Shown here in pieces: positions 1 to 10,744 of a stretch of DNA of 64,000 nt. A program made the translations under genes and the position numbers. Under the pieces are notes generated by a model. The model was not told where the DNA came from. It was given only the letters and a program-made list of their open reading frames with translations, and did no database searches. The stretch's first letter is position 1; each line of letters opens with the position of its first letter. The stretch comes from Davidsoniella eucalypti (lineage: Eukaryota; Ascomycota; Sordariomycetes; Microascales; Ceratocystidaceae): positions 1-64,000 of the forward strand of contig RMBW01000094.1 in assembly GCA_004009845.1 (NCBI GenBank). Reading direction: 5' to 3'.

Positions 1-486
1 TTATCTCCAGCAGTAGAACCAGCCGCACCTGAAGCCGCCAACGGTTCCCCTAAAGCACCGGTATTTAACGAGACCGGCGGCAGACCTGCCATATCTCTAC
101 CGAGCATACCAAGAGCAGATATCAAGCGGGAGACCTCAGCAGCCTTGGTCGTCCGGAATTTCAAGGTGGCGCCCGACGTAGGGTCAAAAGTCTTGAGGGT
201 AAGAAAAGCGCGCTTTGTAGCTGGTGTTGCTGCGCTAGAGGTAGTCGTAGAAGCCGCTTGTGCCGTTGTAGTAGATTTCGATTTGGAGGAGGACACTTTA
301 GGTTTCTTGATGGAGTATTTGGTGGTGATGCGGGTCTTTATTCAAAAGTAGCAAAAGAAAAGGTTAGCGTATACATAGCTTTCGGGCTGCAAAAAAGAGA
401 CTTACGGTGGAGGGACGGGCGCGGAGAAGATCTGCAGAGCTCTCCAACCAGTCTTGACTGGTCTTGTAGTACGTCGCCTTGGCCAT
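1..486 (-). CDS. SRP9: Signal recognition particle subunit SRP9 (SRP21-type), 3' end outside window
   Basis: Small RNA-binding subunit of the signal recognition particle, which binds the Alu part of SRP RNA and takes part in co-translational targeting to the ER. Exon 1 is 486-406 (27 codons, beginning MAKATYYKTSQDWLESSADL); the donor GTAAG is at 405-401, and the acceptor AG at 337-336 opens exon 2 at 335, which runs off the window. The joined frame gives the family core: an N-terminal TSQ-W helix, RARPSTTRITTKYSIKKPK, a low-complexity S/T/A linker, then LTLKTFDPTSGATLKFRTTKAAEVSRLISALG. The long linker and the ITTKY/KTFDP blocks are typical of fungal SRP9-21. The C-terminus and stop codon lie left of position 1. 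RNR2 lies upstream in the same orientation. Confidence 0.85.
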
Positions 487-1493
487 GATATCCAAAGATA
501 TGTGCGTTGTTCGATTCTCTTAAGCGAGATAGTAGTATCTCAGCCAGCTAGGCACAAATATCGAGATGCGAGATAACCTTGAGTGAGTCTGAGAAAACTT
601 CTAGCTTCGATGGTTTAGTTAGAGATCCGAAAATGAAGGCGAGCGTCGGTTCGTTTGTGACAGTAAAAGAATTGAACGAGATAGATCGTTATTGGACTTT
701 CCTCGGCGACAAAGAAATCGGATGCCCTTTTTCGCTATGGGATAAATGAAGAGATAAGTGAGGAATGCGATGGGATATGGTTCATTCGGTTATTGGTTAC
801 GTCTATGTCTATTGTGTTGGAATATTGTGAATATTGTACAACTGACAATTAGATATTATTGGTGGGGTCGGTATGTGTTTTAGGAAGTAGTGGCTGTAAT
901 TTAGGCACCACCATGGCATGAGTACATGTAACTTGAGCATACGGTCAAAATCTTTTGGTTTATAGCGGTTTACTCCGCATTGCGTAGATTGTAGTAAAGC
1001 ATATAGCGGATATATACTATATCATTGATTAATACTAGGCAAATACTAAGGATAAATCATCTCTTGATATCAAGACAAACTATCCGTAGTCAATTGCCCC
1101 ATTTACAATATTTAGGGTTTCTCATGGACAAGATCAAGACAAATAAATAGAGAATAAGTTTAATAAACCTGAGGTAAATAGCATAAAAGACATGAAAACA
1201 TTGACCATTGCTAGATTTCCTTTTTCGAAAAGAATCTAGCCCATACTAATAACAAAACAGATAAAGCCAATACAAATCCATGACATCAAGAGATAACCCC
1301 ACAAGCAAACGCCCAAAAATATACAGCCCAAAAATGAAAAGAAAAAAAAGAATAAGGGGAATCTTAATGCGAAGTGTAAGTGTGAAAGACATAGCAGCAA
1401 CCCAAGAATTAGCCAAACGACGAGGATTTAGAACAAGAAAACCAATGACCCAAAAGCAAGATTACATGACAAGTAAACAATGCGCGAAGCCGT
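487..1493. other. Intergenic: SRP9 promoter side and RNR2 3' flank
   Basis: About 1 kb between the SRP9 start codon and the RNR2 stop codon, both genes on the minus strand. AT-rich, with no supported gene. The plus-strand reading frame at 1280-1564 is Lys/Arg-rich, has no family likeness and overlaps the RNR2 3' end, so I treat it as chance. A telomere-like TTTAGGGTTT lies at 1111-1120. Confidence 0.6.
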
Positions 1494-2921
1494 TCAAAAG
1501 TCCTCATCAAACGCAAAGGCATCGTCAGCTGCAGCGGGGTTCTCTTCACCGGTCATCTTCTTAGCCGAAGCTAGGACACCGGCCTTTTGGTAGTCGGCAA
1601 CACGCTTCTCGAAGAAGTTGGTCTTGCCTCCCAGAGAAATGTTCTCCATGAAGTCGAAGGGGTTTGTGGCACGGTACACCTTGTCGTTGCCAAGTGCAAC
1701 CAGGAGACGGTCAGCAACGAACTCAATGTACTGCTTCATCAGATCGGCGTTCATGCCCAGCAAACCGCAAGGAAGAGCCTCGGTCAAAAACTCCTTCTCG
1801 ATGACAACAGCATCAGTGATAATCTTTTCAACCAGTTCCTTGCTAGGACGGTTGTTCAAGTGCGAGAACAATAAGCAAGCAAAATCGGTATGCAGACCCT
1901 CATCACGAGAGATAAGCTCGTTGGAAAAGGTCAGACCAGGCATCAGACCACGCTTGCGCAGCCAGAAGATAGAAGCAAAGGCACCAGAGAAGAAGATACC
2001 CTCGACAGCAGCGAAAGCAATGAGACGCTGGGCAAAGGTGGATTCTCTGTCGCAAATCCACTTAAGTGCCCAATCAGCCTTGCGACGGATGCAGGGGATG
2101 GTGTCAATGGCGTTGAACAGGTATGTGCGCTGAGCAGGCTCCTTGATGTAAGTATCGATCAATAGGGAGTAGGTCTCGGAGTGGATGTTCTCCATCATGA
2201 TCTGGAAGCCATAGAAGCAGCGAGCCTCGGGGATCTGGACCTCACCAGAGAAACGCTCTACCAGGTTCTCATTGACGATACCATCAGAGGCGGCAAAGAA
2301 AGCCAGGATGTGGGAGATGAAGTACTGCTCGTCCTTGGTCAGGCGGTTGTTCCAGTCGTGGAGATCCTTAGATAGATCAATCTCCTCAGCAGTCCAGAAA
2401 GAGGCCTCAGCCTTCTTGTACATTTGCCAGATCTATTGTAGGGTATGAATGTCAGTGACTAGGCCACGATATTGCGGGGGTATAACCGGAGCTAGGGTTC
2501 ATGCATGTTACGTCATCGCGGGGAAGACAAATGGAGAGACATGTAGTGTGGTCTTACCTCATGGTACTTGATGGGGAACAAGACGAAGCGGTTGGGGTTC
2601 TCTTGTAGGAGAGGCTCATTGGCCTCGAAGTCCTTGATGGCAGCGACAATCTTCTTGGACTCCTCGGCCTTCTTGGCCTGGACAGTAGTGGAATCGTCCA
2701 TAGCAGCAATATCAGCCTCAGTAAGGGCCTTGTTATTCTTGTTGTCCAAGCTCAGCTTCTTGACGGGCTCGTCTATGGAGAAAGCGCTAATGGCAGCAGC
2801 AGCCTATTCAGAAATCAAGAGGTTAGCACATGTGTATATGTAGTCAGATGGTCCTTGGGACGTCTATCAGAGTATATGGTAGCGAACATACCTGCTTGGA
2901 TGGAGTGACGTTGACGGCCAT
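1494..2921 (-). CDS. RNR2: Ribonucleoside-diphosphate reductase small subunit (class Ia R2)
   Basis: Diiron-tyrosyl subunit of ribonucleotide reductase, which makes dNDPs for DNA synthesis. Three exons fit: 2921-2892 (MAVNVTPSKQ), 2803-2558 and 2432-1494, all phase 0, giving about 404 residues, the usual fungal length. Expected metal and radical residues are visible: Asp142 (FFAASDGIVNEN), Glu173 and His176 in ENIHSETYSLLIDTY, the radical Tyr180, Glu in AAVEGIFFSGAF, and Glu/His in SRDEGLHTDFAC. The C-terminal FAFDEDF is the tail that docks on the large subunit. The N-terminal block before WTAEEIDLSKD (NPNRFVLFPIKYHEIWQMYKKAEASF) crosses the exon 2/3 junction and supports it. Two MCB sites lie about 300 bp upstream, consistent with S-phase control. 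No lost residue seen. Confidence 0.95.
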
Positions 2922-5900
2922 TGTGTATGTATGTGATTGTTGTAGAGACGAGACTACACGGTTAATCAATGTATAGCAAAGAAAAGAATAGACTTTGGAT
3001 CAGATAAATGGATAATGTCTGCAAGCAAAATAATGAGGATTAGAACGACCAAGATTAATGATGTGCTTGGAACAAAGGCAGAGAATAGAGAATATGAGGA
3101 GGTTGGTGTTGATGAAGACAAGACGAGGAGGGAAAGAACATGCCAGGGCGCGAGAGGTAGGCACTTTATATCTGGTTAGACGTTGGTATCCCAGTTAGGA
3201 AAGAGCGGGCTCGGACGCGTTGTGCACGCGTTTAGAGGGTTCCTTCCTGGTTTGAAGCAAAACTTTTTTATCTGAGGATCCGATCTTGCTGCATTGGGTG
3301 CCACTAGTATCAGTCTAGGGGGGGTGATATTCTGCTGCTACTGCGACAGCATGAACAGCACATTACAAAAAGAGTACCTGAGCTCAATAGAATAACAATT
3401 CAAGGGCAGGGGTGTACAACTGGGGCTCTCAAGCACACTGGTACGAATCAAGGAATAAGAGGCCTGATCTGGTTTGTAGTGATCCAGGGTGCCTTGACTA
3501 GAGGGCGCGGTTGCTGGGGCAGTTGAACAACAAAGGGTATTTCTGTCTTGTCGGCTTTCTGCTCACAAGCGCTTGGGGATGCGCGCACTTTACAGCCTTG
3601 CCGGCTCCCAGGGCAACAGCTTTGCGACTGGCAGATGACGATGTCTAACACGAAGAAATAATCAGATAGTCGGCCGTTTGTTTAGAAGGGCCAAAGTGTG
3701 GTTGCTACGCTAATTCATGTCCGCCAGAGACCCGGTATACAACTAGACATGGTCCAGACGCAAGGGATACAGCGTTCGATAGTGCGGCTACTAACTAACC
3801 AAGCGGTTCCATTTTCGGGGACTACTGCTACCAGAGAATGCAGGACACATAATGTACATATACATATACATATGTACAATATCAAACTACAGCGCGCAGT
3901 CTCGGTGGTTCAAAATCAGAAGGGGTAAAATAACTACTGTACATGCGAGAAGGAACAGGGCCAGTGGCAAAAAATCAATCCCAATATCAAGCGGAGCCGA
4001 CTTACTAGAATGTGTGAACGGACCATTCAACGAGACAAGAGTGACCCGGGCGATATGACAGGGTCGTCTTGAGGTTTATATCTTCCTTGTTAGACGAGAC
4101 AGGAAAGGAATAACGACAGGTGTTGGTTGGGTGATGCGACGAAATTAACGAACGGCGATGCAACTACAGTTATCATGTATGTGAAAAATGCAGTGTAAGG
4201 AAACTCAGACGATAATGTGATGATAGTAAAGGGGAAAGCCTGAGCAGAAAAATTCAATATGGTCTATTATTCGGCCAAACTATTTCCATCAGAAAAGGGA
4301 AAGAAAGATTACCTAAGCCCCACCACGTGTAAAGTATCTCTTCAGTGTACAGAGTATGGCAGGGCTTTGTCATGTTGCTACAGCAAAATCAAGATGCCAA
4401 GTAAATAGATGCAAATAATGGAAACCACTTTACGCGAAAATCTGCGACACAGGGATCCACATAATGGATGGTAAGCTTGTTTCCATTCCTCAGGCACAGC
4501 AACGAGGGAGGCAACTGCCCCACGGTCAAAGCTAGGGTTTTAAGTGGACTTCGCGTCCTGTCTAAGCGTGTCTTCCGCCTTCGCGATCTTGCGCGCGGGA
4601 TGTTGCCTGTTGTCTATGATTTGTTTGGTAGTTACCCTGAAGACTCAACTCCGACACCCGAGAAAGACTCGATGATGTGCAACTACAGAATGATATCTGT
4701 GTACGTGACTTGCCAGACGAGCCGGTCTTACCAAATTATAAAGTTTCACTCGTGTCCTAAACCTTTACGCTGATATCGTACATTTGTATACAAATGAATC
4801 TGTGCTGCCTAATATTAAACATAGCACCATGCTAGCCAATCGTTGCTTGGCTTAGCCATATATCACAATGTTTGACTGAGGCTAAGTACATGTATGTATA
4901 ATTCAGCCCGTTCCGAATCGGAGGGTGTGTATGTATTTATGAGCCAGCTCAACATCCCACACTAGTCAGAAACACGATTAAAATCAACAAAATAATAACG
5001 CGTTGTGTCTATTCTAGCAAACTACACCCCACCATGTTGACTTTCTTTCTGGCAAAAAGTCTAACCTCGGGCTTCGAAATCAATACATGTTTTGGATCTA
5101 GTCTGAGTAATTTACGACAGCTCCAAGTAAATATGCCACTGGCCCGTGCTGTTGTGTCGGTGTTGATGGTCAATGGCAACTTGGCTCGTTCATTCATTTT
5201 CCCCTAGATATGTTACTACTGAATTATCAGCGTCAGTCGGCACTCTAACATCACAAGCCTCTCTGTCTATCATCTTCATGAGTTGATTGGTTAGTCCCCT
5301 GGAGCGTGCCGTGACCACCTGAAGACTATTGAGGAGATTGCCTTAGCTATAACATACCCCTCCATTATTTACAAATGCCCCTCTATTTATTACTCAACGC
5401 CCCCCCTTAGCACAAAACAGGCAGCATTTCTCCTAGGCTTTTCTCCACATTGTATTTCTTTTTTTTCTTGGATCTACTAGGGAGAAGAAAGACCCGCTTT
5501 CTCTGTTATGTCCGTGGCCGTTTTGCTTTGGATGCTTCGCTGTTAAGTGTTTTGGAGGTGGTGGCTTATCAGATCTTTGGAAGCCGGCATTCTCACGGTT
5601 CTAGAACTTTACACGCTAAGCTTGGCGGAGCTGATTGATAAAGATCCGCTTGCCTTTAGCTTGAACAACAAATGAAAATAACTCCAGATGAGAAGGCCAA
5701 AGCAAGGGGCCAAACATGCATTTGGAGAGAATGGGCTTTGAGCAAGTAAATAAGTGGCTATTACGCTTGTTCTCGGGTGAGTTGGTAATTCTTACCAAAG
5801 ACTCCATAAATTCTCGGAGATTGATAAAAGGACCCAGTGTTTTTTATCAGATCAAAACAACAGTATCAAATACGAATGAAGATAAAATCATAGGAAGGAT

Positions 5901-6905
5901 ACCTGAAAACTGCGAGTTCGGCTTTTATACACAGTAGTAAGCTGAGAGGTATTTCATTTCAGGCAATTGTACATATCACAGTCCAACACCAAGTGCTGAA
6001 TAGTTTCAATGTCTTCCCACCCTCCATCTGTTTCAGGTCACTCACTCCTGTCTTCCCAAGAGACCGATAGTGATTTTTAAGTTTGTCGATATTGTGGTTA
6101 ATCAATGTGTCCCAGAGGTTGATGATGTTCCCTTTGGTCTTTTTCTTGATGTACCAGCAAGCCTTGCTAGTATTTCTCAAAAAAACAGGCATTGGTGGGA
6201 GAGAATGGCGGCGTAGGAAGAAGTGGCTAACGATGGAGGGTGAACCAATCGCACTTCTTGGTGACGAGTGGTGTTGTTGATTTGTTTTTATGGTTTGTTC
6301 ATTGTTTCTACTTGTGTTTCTGTTACGGTTTATTGTTTTACTTGTTTTATTTGTTGTTTCTTTTACATATTCATAGCTATATAGCTCCAAGATTAAAGAA
6401 GAAAAAAGAAAAAAGAAGAAAAAAACCATAACGGCTATGAAATATTATCTCCTTGAACCGGACTTAAAGGAAAAAGAAAAGAATTGACCTAGAATATTTC
6501 TTTCTTTTCTTCAGTGTCAACCCCTTGAAGAAGCCATGACTACTAAATCCGATAAAGATGCATGAATATCAAGACATGCAGCTATCGTCACACTGAAAAC
6601 TAGGGAGAAAGGGGAGTTGAAGCCTGGTTTCTTCACCGCTTGTTGGTAGCTACTATTTGCAACACCACCCCCCTTCTTCATCGTCCTGGATCACGCCAGC
6701 AAATACAATACTGTGAACTAGCATGAGTAATACTACTCATTAGTAATATACAAGACGGAAATATCTGACGGTGTTTGGTATTCAAAACTTGACTTGCCGA
6801 GTAAAGTAAGATGATGGATGCTCCGATAGAAAATCAAAAGAACGAGATAAACAGGCGAGATTATGGGCTCACAATATCGTGATGGAAAAATAAGACCAAC
6901 ATCGC
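2922..6905. other. Gene-poor region: RNR2 promoter, then unassigned sequence
   Basis: About 4 kb between the RNR2 start and the esterase stop. The first 300 to 400 bp hold the RNR2 promoter with its MCB pair. The remainder is AT-rich with only short reading frames (the longest, 156 codons on the minus strand at 5959-6429, is low-complexity F/L/S/N sequence). A reading frame at 4468-4773 encodes a somewhat protein-like stretch (RVLSGLRVLSKRVFRLRDLARG), but I recognise no family. Homopurine/homopyrimidine runs occur at 6400-6425. No tRNA was recognised. Confidence 0.45.
3215..3231. promoter_or_regulatory. Pair of MluI cell-cycle boxes (ACGCGT) upstream of RNR2
   Basis: Two perfect ACGCGT hexamers at 3215-3220 and 3226-3231, spaced 11 bp centre to centre (about one helical turn), 294 to 310 bp upstream of the RNR2 start at 2921. 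ACGCGT is the binding site of the MBF/DSC1 complex that drives G1/S genes including RNR in yeasts; that this site works here is inferred. Confidence 0.65.
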
Positions 6906-8084
6906 CTAGAAGAATCGTTGGAAGAATTCCCAGGTGTACTGTGGCGCCCAAGTCTTGCGACCGGCTCTGGCACCGGGCTGCTGGGTATGGCCATCGTCAA
7001 ACTCGACCCAGACAACCGGCTTGTCCTCATCGCACTCATACTCCGTGATCTTGTGCTGGCCCGAGCCCCGGCGCGGAGTCTGGGCTCTACGGCGTTTGCA
7101 GCCATTGGTAGCCACGAAGCTATCCCGCACAGCGCGAGCCATCGAAATGGGCAAGACACCATCACGGATGCCATGCTGGCCATAAAAGGCCACGGGGAGC
7201 TGGGGCCGAAGACCAGAGCAGCCGCTAATAGGCGCTCCGCTCCACAGGGCCACGGCGCGCAGCTCATCGCCCATCTCGCAGGCTAAGGCGTAGGTCATAG
7301 CAGCGCCGAAGCTGTAGCCGACGACATAGCGTTGGCTCGGATCGATGCACGTCTGCGCCTCGACGGTCTGGATAACTTGGCGTAGGAAGGCTGTATCGTC
7401 GCCGCCGGCGTTGAGCCACATGCCCGCGGATCCGTTGGGGGCTACGTAGATGGCGTCGTCGTCGACGTCCTGTGCGGGTAGGCCGTACCACGGCAGATAT
7501 GCGCCCGAGCCCTGCTGTAGATCGCTCGAGCTACCGAGGAAGGCGTGGAGCGCAAGTACGAGCTTGTATGATTTGTATGGGTCGTAGTTGCGCGGTAGGC
7601 GGACGTGGAATGACCGGTCACGGCCACCGGAGAAAATGCGGTGCTCCACGGCGTTGCTCAGGCGTGGGGTTTTCCCACAGCCACTGGATCGGCCGTCACG
7701 CTGCCCGGCAAGCATTATAGCCGGGCTAGAAGGCGAAACAGAGACGGAGCTGTTGAGTGACTGTGACTCCGTCTGGTTAGCCAGAACCTCGGCAATCGAG
7801 GCCAGCACGGCATCGTTATCCTGGCCTAGGGCCCATTGGGTTGGATCAGCAATACTGGTGTTCTTGGCCGAGTCAGGAAGGTAGATGAACTGCGGACGCT
7901 CAAATAGGCCGTTATCAATCAGCTCGTCGCTTTGATCCGCGGAAATAGCCAGGTTTGTGCTGTTGAACTGGGCCAATCGGCGGCCATGGATCGAGTGTCC
8001 GTGATCGTGAATCACCGGACGGGTTTCCTGGGCCATGGTGCGAAGGACCCAAGGAAAGAACAAATGCGAGATACACCACTTCAT
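6906..8084 (-). CDS. Secreted alpha/beta-hydrolase of the feruloyl esterase / PHB depolymerase (LpqC, CE1) type
   Basis: Single-exon, 392 residues. From about residue 134 it matches the fungal FaeC/CE1-like layout: a SGCGKTP start of the mature domain, GRDRSFHVRLPRNYDPYKSYKLVLALHAFLGSS, a nucleophile elbow GYSFG with Ser258, an acid candidate Asp308 in HGIRDGVLP, and His366 in FDDGHTQQPG. Six cysteines (136, 247, 269, 289, 329, 351) suit disulfides in an extracellular enzyme. Such enzymes release ferulate or acetate from plant xylan or depolymerise short polyesters; the substrate cannot be told from sequence. The first 130 residues are an extension without recognised domain, and the N-terminal hydrophobic segment (CISHLFFPWVL) is a weak signal peptide. 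The adjacent DUF4112 gene is in tandem and has no evident shared role. Confidence 0.8.
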   Translation of the reverse strand: MKWCISHLFFPWVLRTMAQETRPVIHDHGHSIHGRRLAQFNSTNLAISADQSDELIDNGLFERPQFIYLPDSAKNTSIADPTQWALGQDNDAVLASIAEVLANQTESQSLNSSVSVSPSSPAIMLAGQRDGRSSGCGKTPRLSNAVEHRIFSGGRDRSFHVRLPRNYDPYKSYKLVLALHAFLGSSSDLQQGSGAYLPWYGLPAQDVDDDAIYVAPNGSAGMWLNAGGDDTAFLRQVIQTVEAQTCIDPSQRYVVGYSFGAAMTYALACEMGDELRAVALWSGAPISGCSGLRPQLPVAFYGQHGIRDGVLPISMARAVRDSFVATNGCKRRRAQTPRRGSGQHKITEYECDEDKPVVWVEFDDGHTQQPGARAGRKTWAPQYTWEFFQRFF

Positions 8085-8683
8085 GATGGTAAAACGAACA
8101 AAGTAAATATATATCTAGGTAGATGAACTGGAAATGCTCGGACGCAGACAATGAAAAAAGGAAGTTCCGTAATCAAAATGGCGGCTACCCAAGAGAGATT
8201 TCATACTCTGTTAAAGTAGACATAGAGACTAATACCAACACGCTAGTCATAGGACTTTTAAGAATTGCTGACTACGTATCTGAATATTATCGCCACATTG
8301 GCCATATTGCCCGTCATCGTGGTTATCCATCCATGAGGTCTAGACAACTGGTGGCTCCACTTTGAACTGTTAATGGGAAATATAGTTTGAAGTGCGCTAT
8401 AGATTATGAGGCGCGATGGCAATATCTTTCATTTGATTTTGTCAATTTGCTGAAAGCGGCCTTGGTTTTTTTATCTTATCACTCTGTACGCTTTAGTACA
8501 TTTGGGCTATGTCACGGTCAAGAAGGCTAGTTATATGTGTGTGACAGTAAAATAAGATTCAGTGTATCGAGATATCTATATATGTAAAATCAGAACAGTC
8601 ATGAAAAAGAGAACAAAAGAAAATGAAACCCATATTATCGTGAAGTGGCGTAACAGCGTTTGGAGCCTATAGCCAGCCTAGAT
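8085..8683. other. Intergenic: esterase promoter and DUF4112 gene 3' flank
   Basis: About 600 bp, AT-rich, between two minus-strand genes. It must contain the esterase promoter. No coding signal or clear binding-site cluster was identified. Confidence 0.5.
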
Positions 8684-9678
8684 TCACCTGCGGGAACCGT
8701 GTCTGCCTGTGGACTTCTCACGGGTGTGCTCCCGGTGCTCCCCCGACTCGAGATCGCGATCACGCTGTCTACCAGTCCAGCTGCGTTCAGGACGCATTGG
8801 CTCTTCCCTACGCGGCTGTCTCTCGTCACCTCGATGTCTTGGTGGTGAGCGGCGGTAGTCACGATCTTCGCCTCCATCACGGTCAAAGACGCCAGGATCC
8901 GACGGGTCAAAGTCTGGGATAGGCGCACCACTCTGACGTAAGTTCTTCTTTCCAACTTCACGCAGATGAGCTTCGAGTAGAGCAGCGTTGCGGGTGTTGG
9001 CACGGAATATGGCATCGACAACATCACCCACGAAGGGGACAAGGCCAACACAGAAATCAATGGCGATGTTGAGAATCATGCGGGCACGAAGAGAAGCCGG
9101 CAAGCCACCTTCGATTTGGCTGCAGGTACGCAGAACCATCAATGCAAAGAACGTATCGATGACATCACCAATTCTGTTACATGGTTAGTATATAGAGCAT
9201 GTTAACTTGATACTGATTGATCACTTACGCTGGTACAATGCCGATCACACTTCCCCAGCCAAAGCGGATGCCACAGCAGTTGAACAGGCACATATCCAAA
9301 CGGTACGCACGTCGCTTGACCTTGGTGAGGATCTTGCTGTCATGCTCGGATAGGCCAGGTGGGTGAGCCTTTCTTCGATGCTTAGTTTTCCCCTCAATGG
9401 GTCTGCCATCTAGGCGTGTAGCAGGAACGGTCTCGAAGTAGGGGTCCTAATAGATGGGATTATAGTGGTTAGTAATTGCACTGGCTTCTTAATCATCTTA
9501 CGTTCAACTCGGCTTCTTAGGATCCGCGCCGGCAAATCGGCACGTCAAAATCCAGGGGCCAGCAAGGAAGAAAAGAGAGAAAAAAGCTTGGATTGCATAA
9601 ACGTACCTCAGTGCCGAATTTGTTGGACAGTGACTCGCCAAGGATCTTCTTGCCGACATATTTGGCGACGAAAGACAT
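8684..9678 (-). CDS. DUF4112-domain protein with charged C-terminal tail
   Basis: Three exons: 9678-9607 (MSFVAKYVGKKILGESLSNK...), 9446-9229, 9173-8684; phases agree and the product is 259 residues. Residues about 60 to 165 form the DUF4112 core with paired hydrophobic segments and the repeated signature GIVPAIGDVIDTFFALMVL / GLVPFVGDVVDAIFRANTRNAALLE. This family is widespread in ascomycetes and bacteria, and its role is unknown to me. The last 65 or so residues are almost entirely Arg/Asp/Glu/Ser/Pro (for example RDYRRSPPRHRGDERQPRR). The core looks membrane-associated; the tail looks disordered. It faces DCP2 across a 3.4 kb divergent region. Confidence 0.85.
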
Positions 9679-10729
9679 GGCGAAACGATAATTATGGTGG
9701 TTTTGATATCAAAATAAAACTAGATGGACGAAAAGATATAGAGAAAGCGCAGTTGGAAAAAGAATTCAAAAGATATCGTAGTCAAAATAAGGGCAGCTAG
9801 CCTTGCTTTAAACCAGTAGAAATAGACAAAGACGTTCAGCTGGAAATGGTAGTTGCTCTTGCAAAGGGAGCGCAAGGGTATTGCTGTTCTTGCTTTCCAA
9901 GGCGATTTTTGGTAGTTTCTTTTATTTGACTTGATTGGATCTCCGGCGCTTACAACAAACGCAGCCGCCAAAAGACCTTGAAGAAAGAAACGATGGGCAG
10001 TAAAGTCAAAGAATAATAGCGTTGTTGGTCCAAACAGGGGATGTCGAATGTTCGTTGGATACTGATACAGGATTGGCGCGTAGACAAAGAAGCAATAGCG
10101 GCTGTCGATGTTTCCAAATCTGTATATAAACTCGGAGATGATAAGCAGACAAGAGAACAAAGACAACGCATGGTCTCTCTATATATATACCCATGTCCTT
10201 TGTACTTCTTCTTTTCTTTGTCTCCGTCTTGAATACTTTAAATGCCCGTCCCGGCAGTGTTTCTCAATGATACCTCAATGATCGCTCAATGAGGCAGAGC
10301 TAGCTTTCCCGCCCCCCGCTAGTGATGTAATGCTTCGTTCAGTCTGCGTCCCTCAAGCCGCCTTAGTTACCTCTCTCAACAAGATAATATCACTCTGTCT
10401 TTAGCCTCCAAGTCAATATATGGCATGTGAATCCAGAATGAGGACTTCAACACTTGTTGGGCTTCTACGCTGCTGTATACACGTGGGCGCATCGGCTCCC
10501 TCTCACGTAGCACATTATAAAGTCAGTAGTTAGCAGATTTTCTTTTCATTATTCCTGTTGCATTCACTCACTCTAACTAATGGCTCTGTCTGGACTCTGC
10601 TTGCGCCACGACAAACTCAGCGGAGGAGGGCTGGAGGCCGCCAGGCCTTATGGGGATTAAGCTATGTAGAGACCCTAGGTTAACCCTTGTAGTTTTCTGT
10701 TCTTTAATGTGCAATAGCTTCCAAGGAGC
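9679..10729. other. Intergenic: DUF4112 gene promoter side
   Basis: About 1 kb upstream of the DUF4112 gene. Short overlapping minus-strand frames at 9720-10194 are Ser/Phe/Leu-rich and not credible genes. It contains the triple CTCAATGA repeat at 10263-10292. The left copy of the target duplication of the inserted element begins at 10730. Confidence 0.5.
10263..10292. repeat. Three CTCAATGA copies at 11-bp spacing
   Basis: CTCAATGA occurs exactly at 10263-10270, 10274-10281 and 10285-10292, separated by TAC and TCG. The 11-bp period places the copies on one helix face. It lies about 590 bp upstream of the DUF4112 gene. It could be a short tandem repeat or an array of binding sites. Confidence 0.6.
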
Positions 10730-10744
10730 TTTGGCCAGTCGTGT
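10730..10744. repeat. Left target-site duplication, 15 bp
   Basis: TTTGGCCAGTCGTGT, repeated exactly at 11869-11883, bracketing the inserted element. Removing the insert and one copy restores a continuous site (GGAGC, the 15-mer, then TCCAG). Confidence 0.7.

Noticed and set aside
1618..2133. 171-codon plus-strand frame opposite RNR2
   Set aside because: Antisense shadow of the conserved RNR2 coding strand; no family features.
4468..4773. 101-codon frame as a possible small gene
   Set aside because: No recognised motif, no splice partners, no matching neighbour; composition resembles flanking noncoding DNA.
5959..6429. 156-codon minus-strand frame
   Set aside because: Starts in a phenylalanine run from poly-T and is low complexity throughout.
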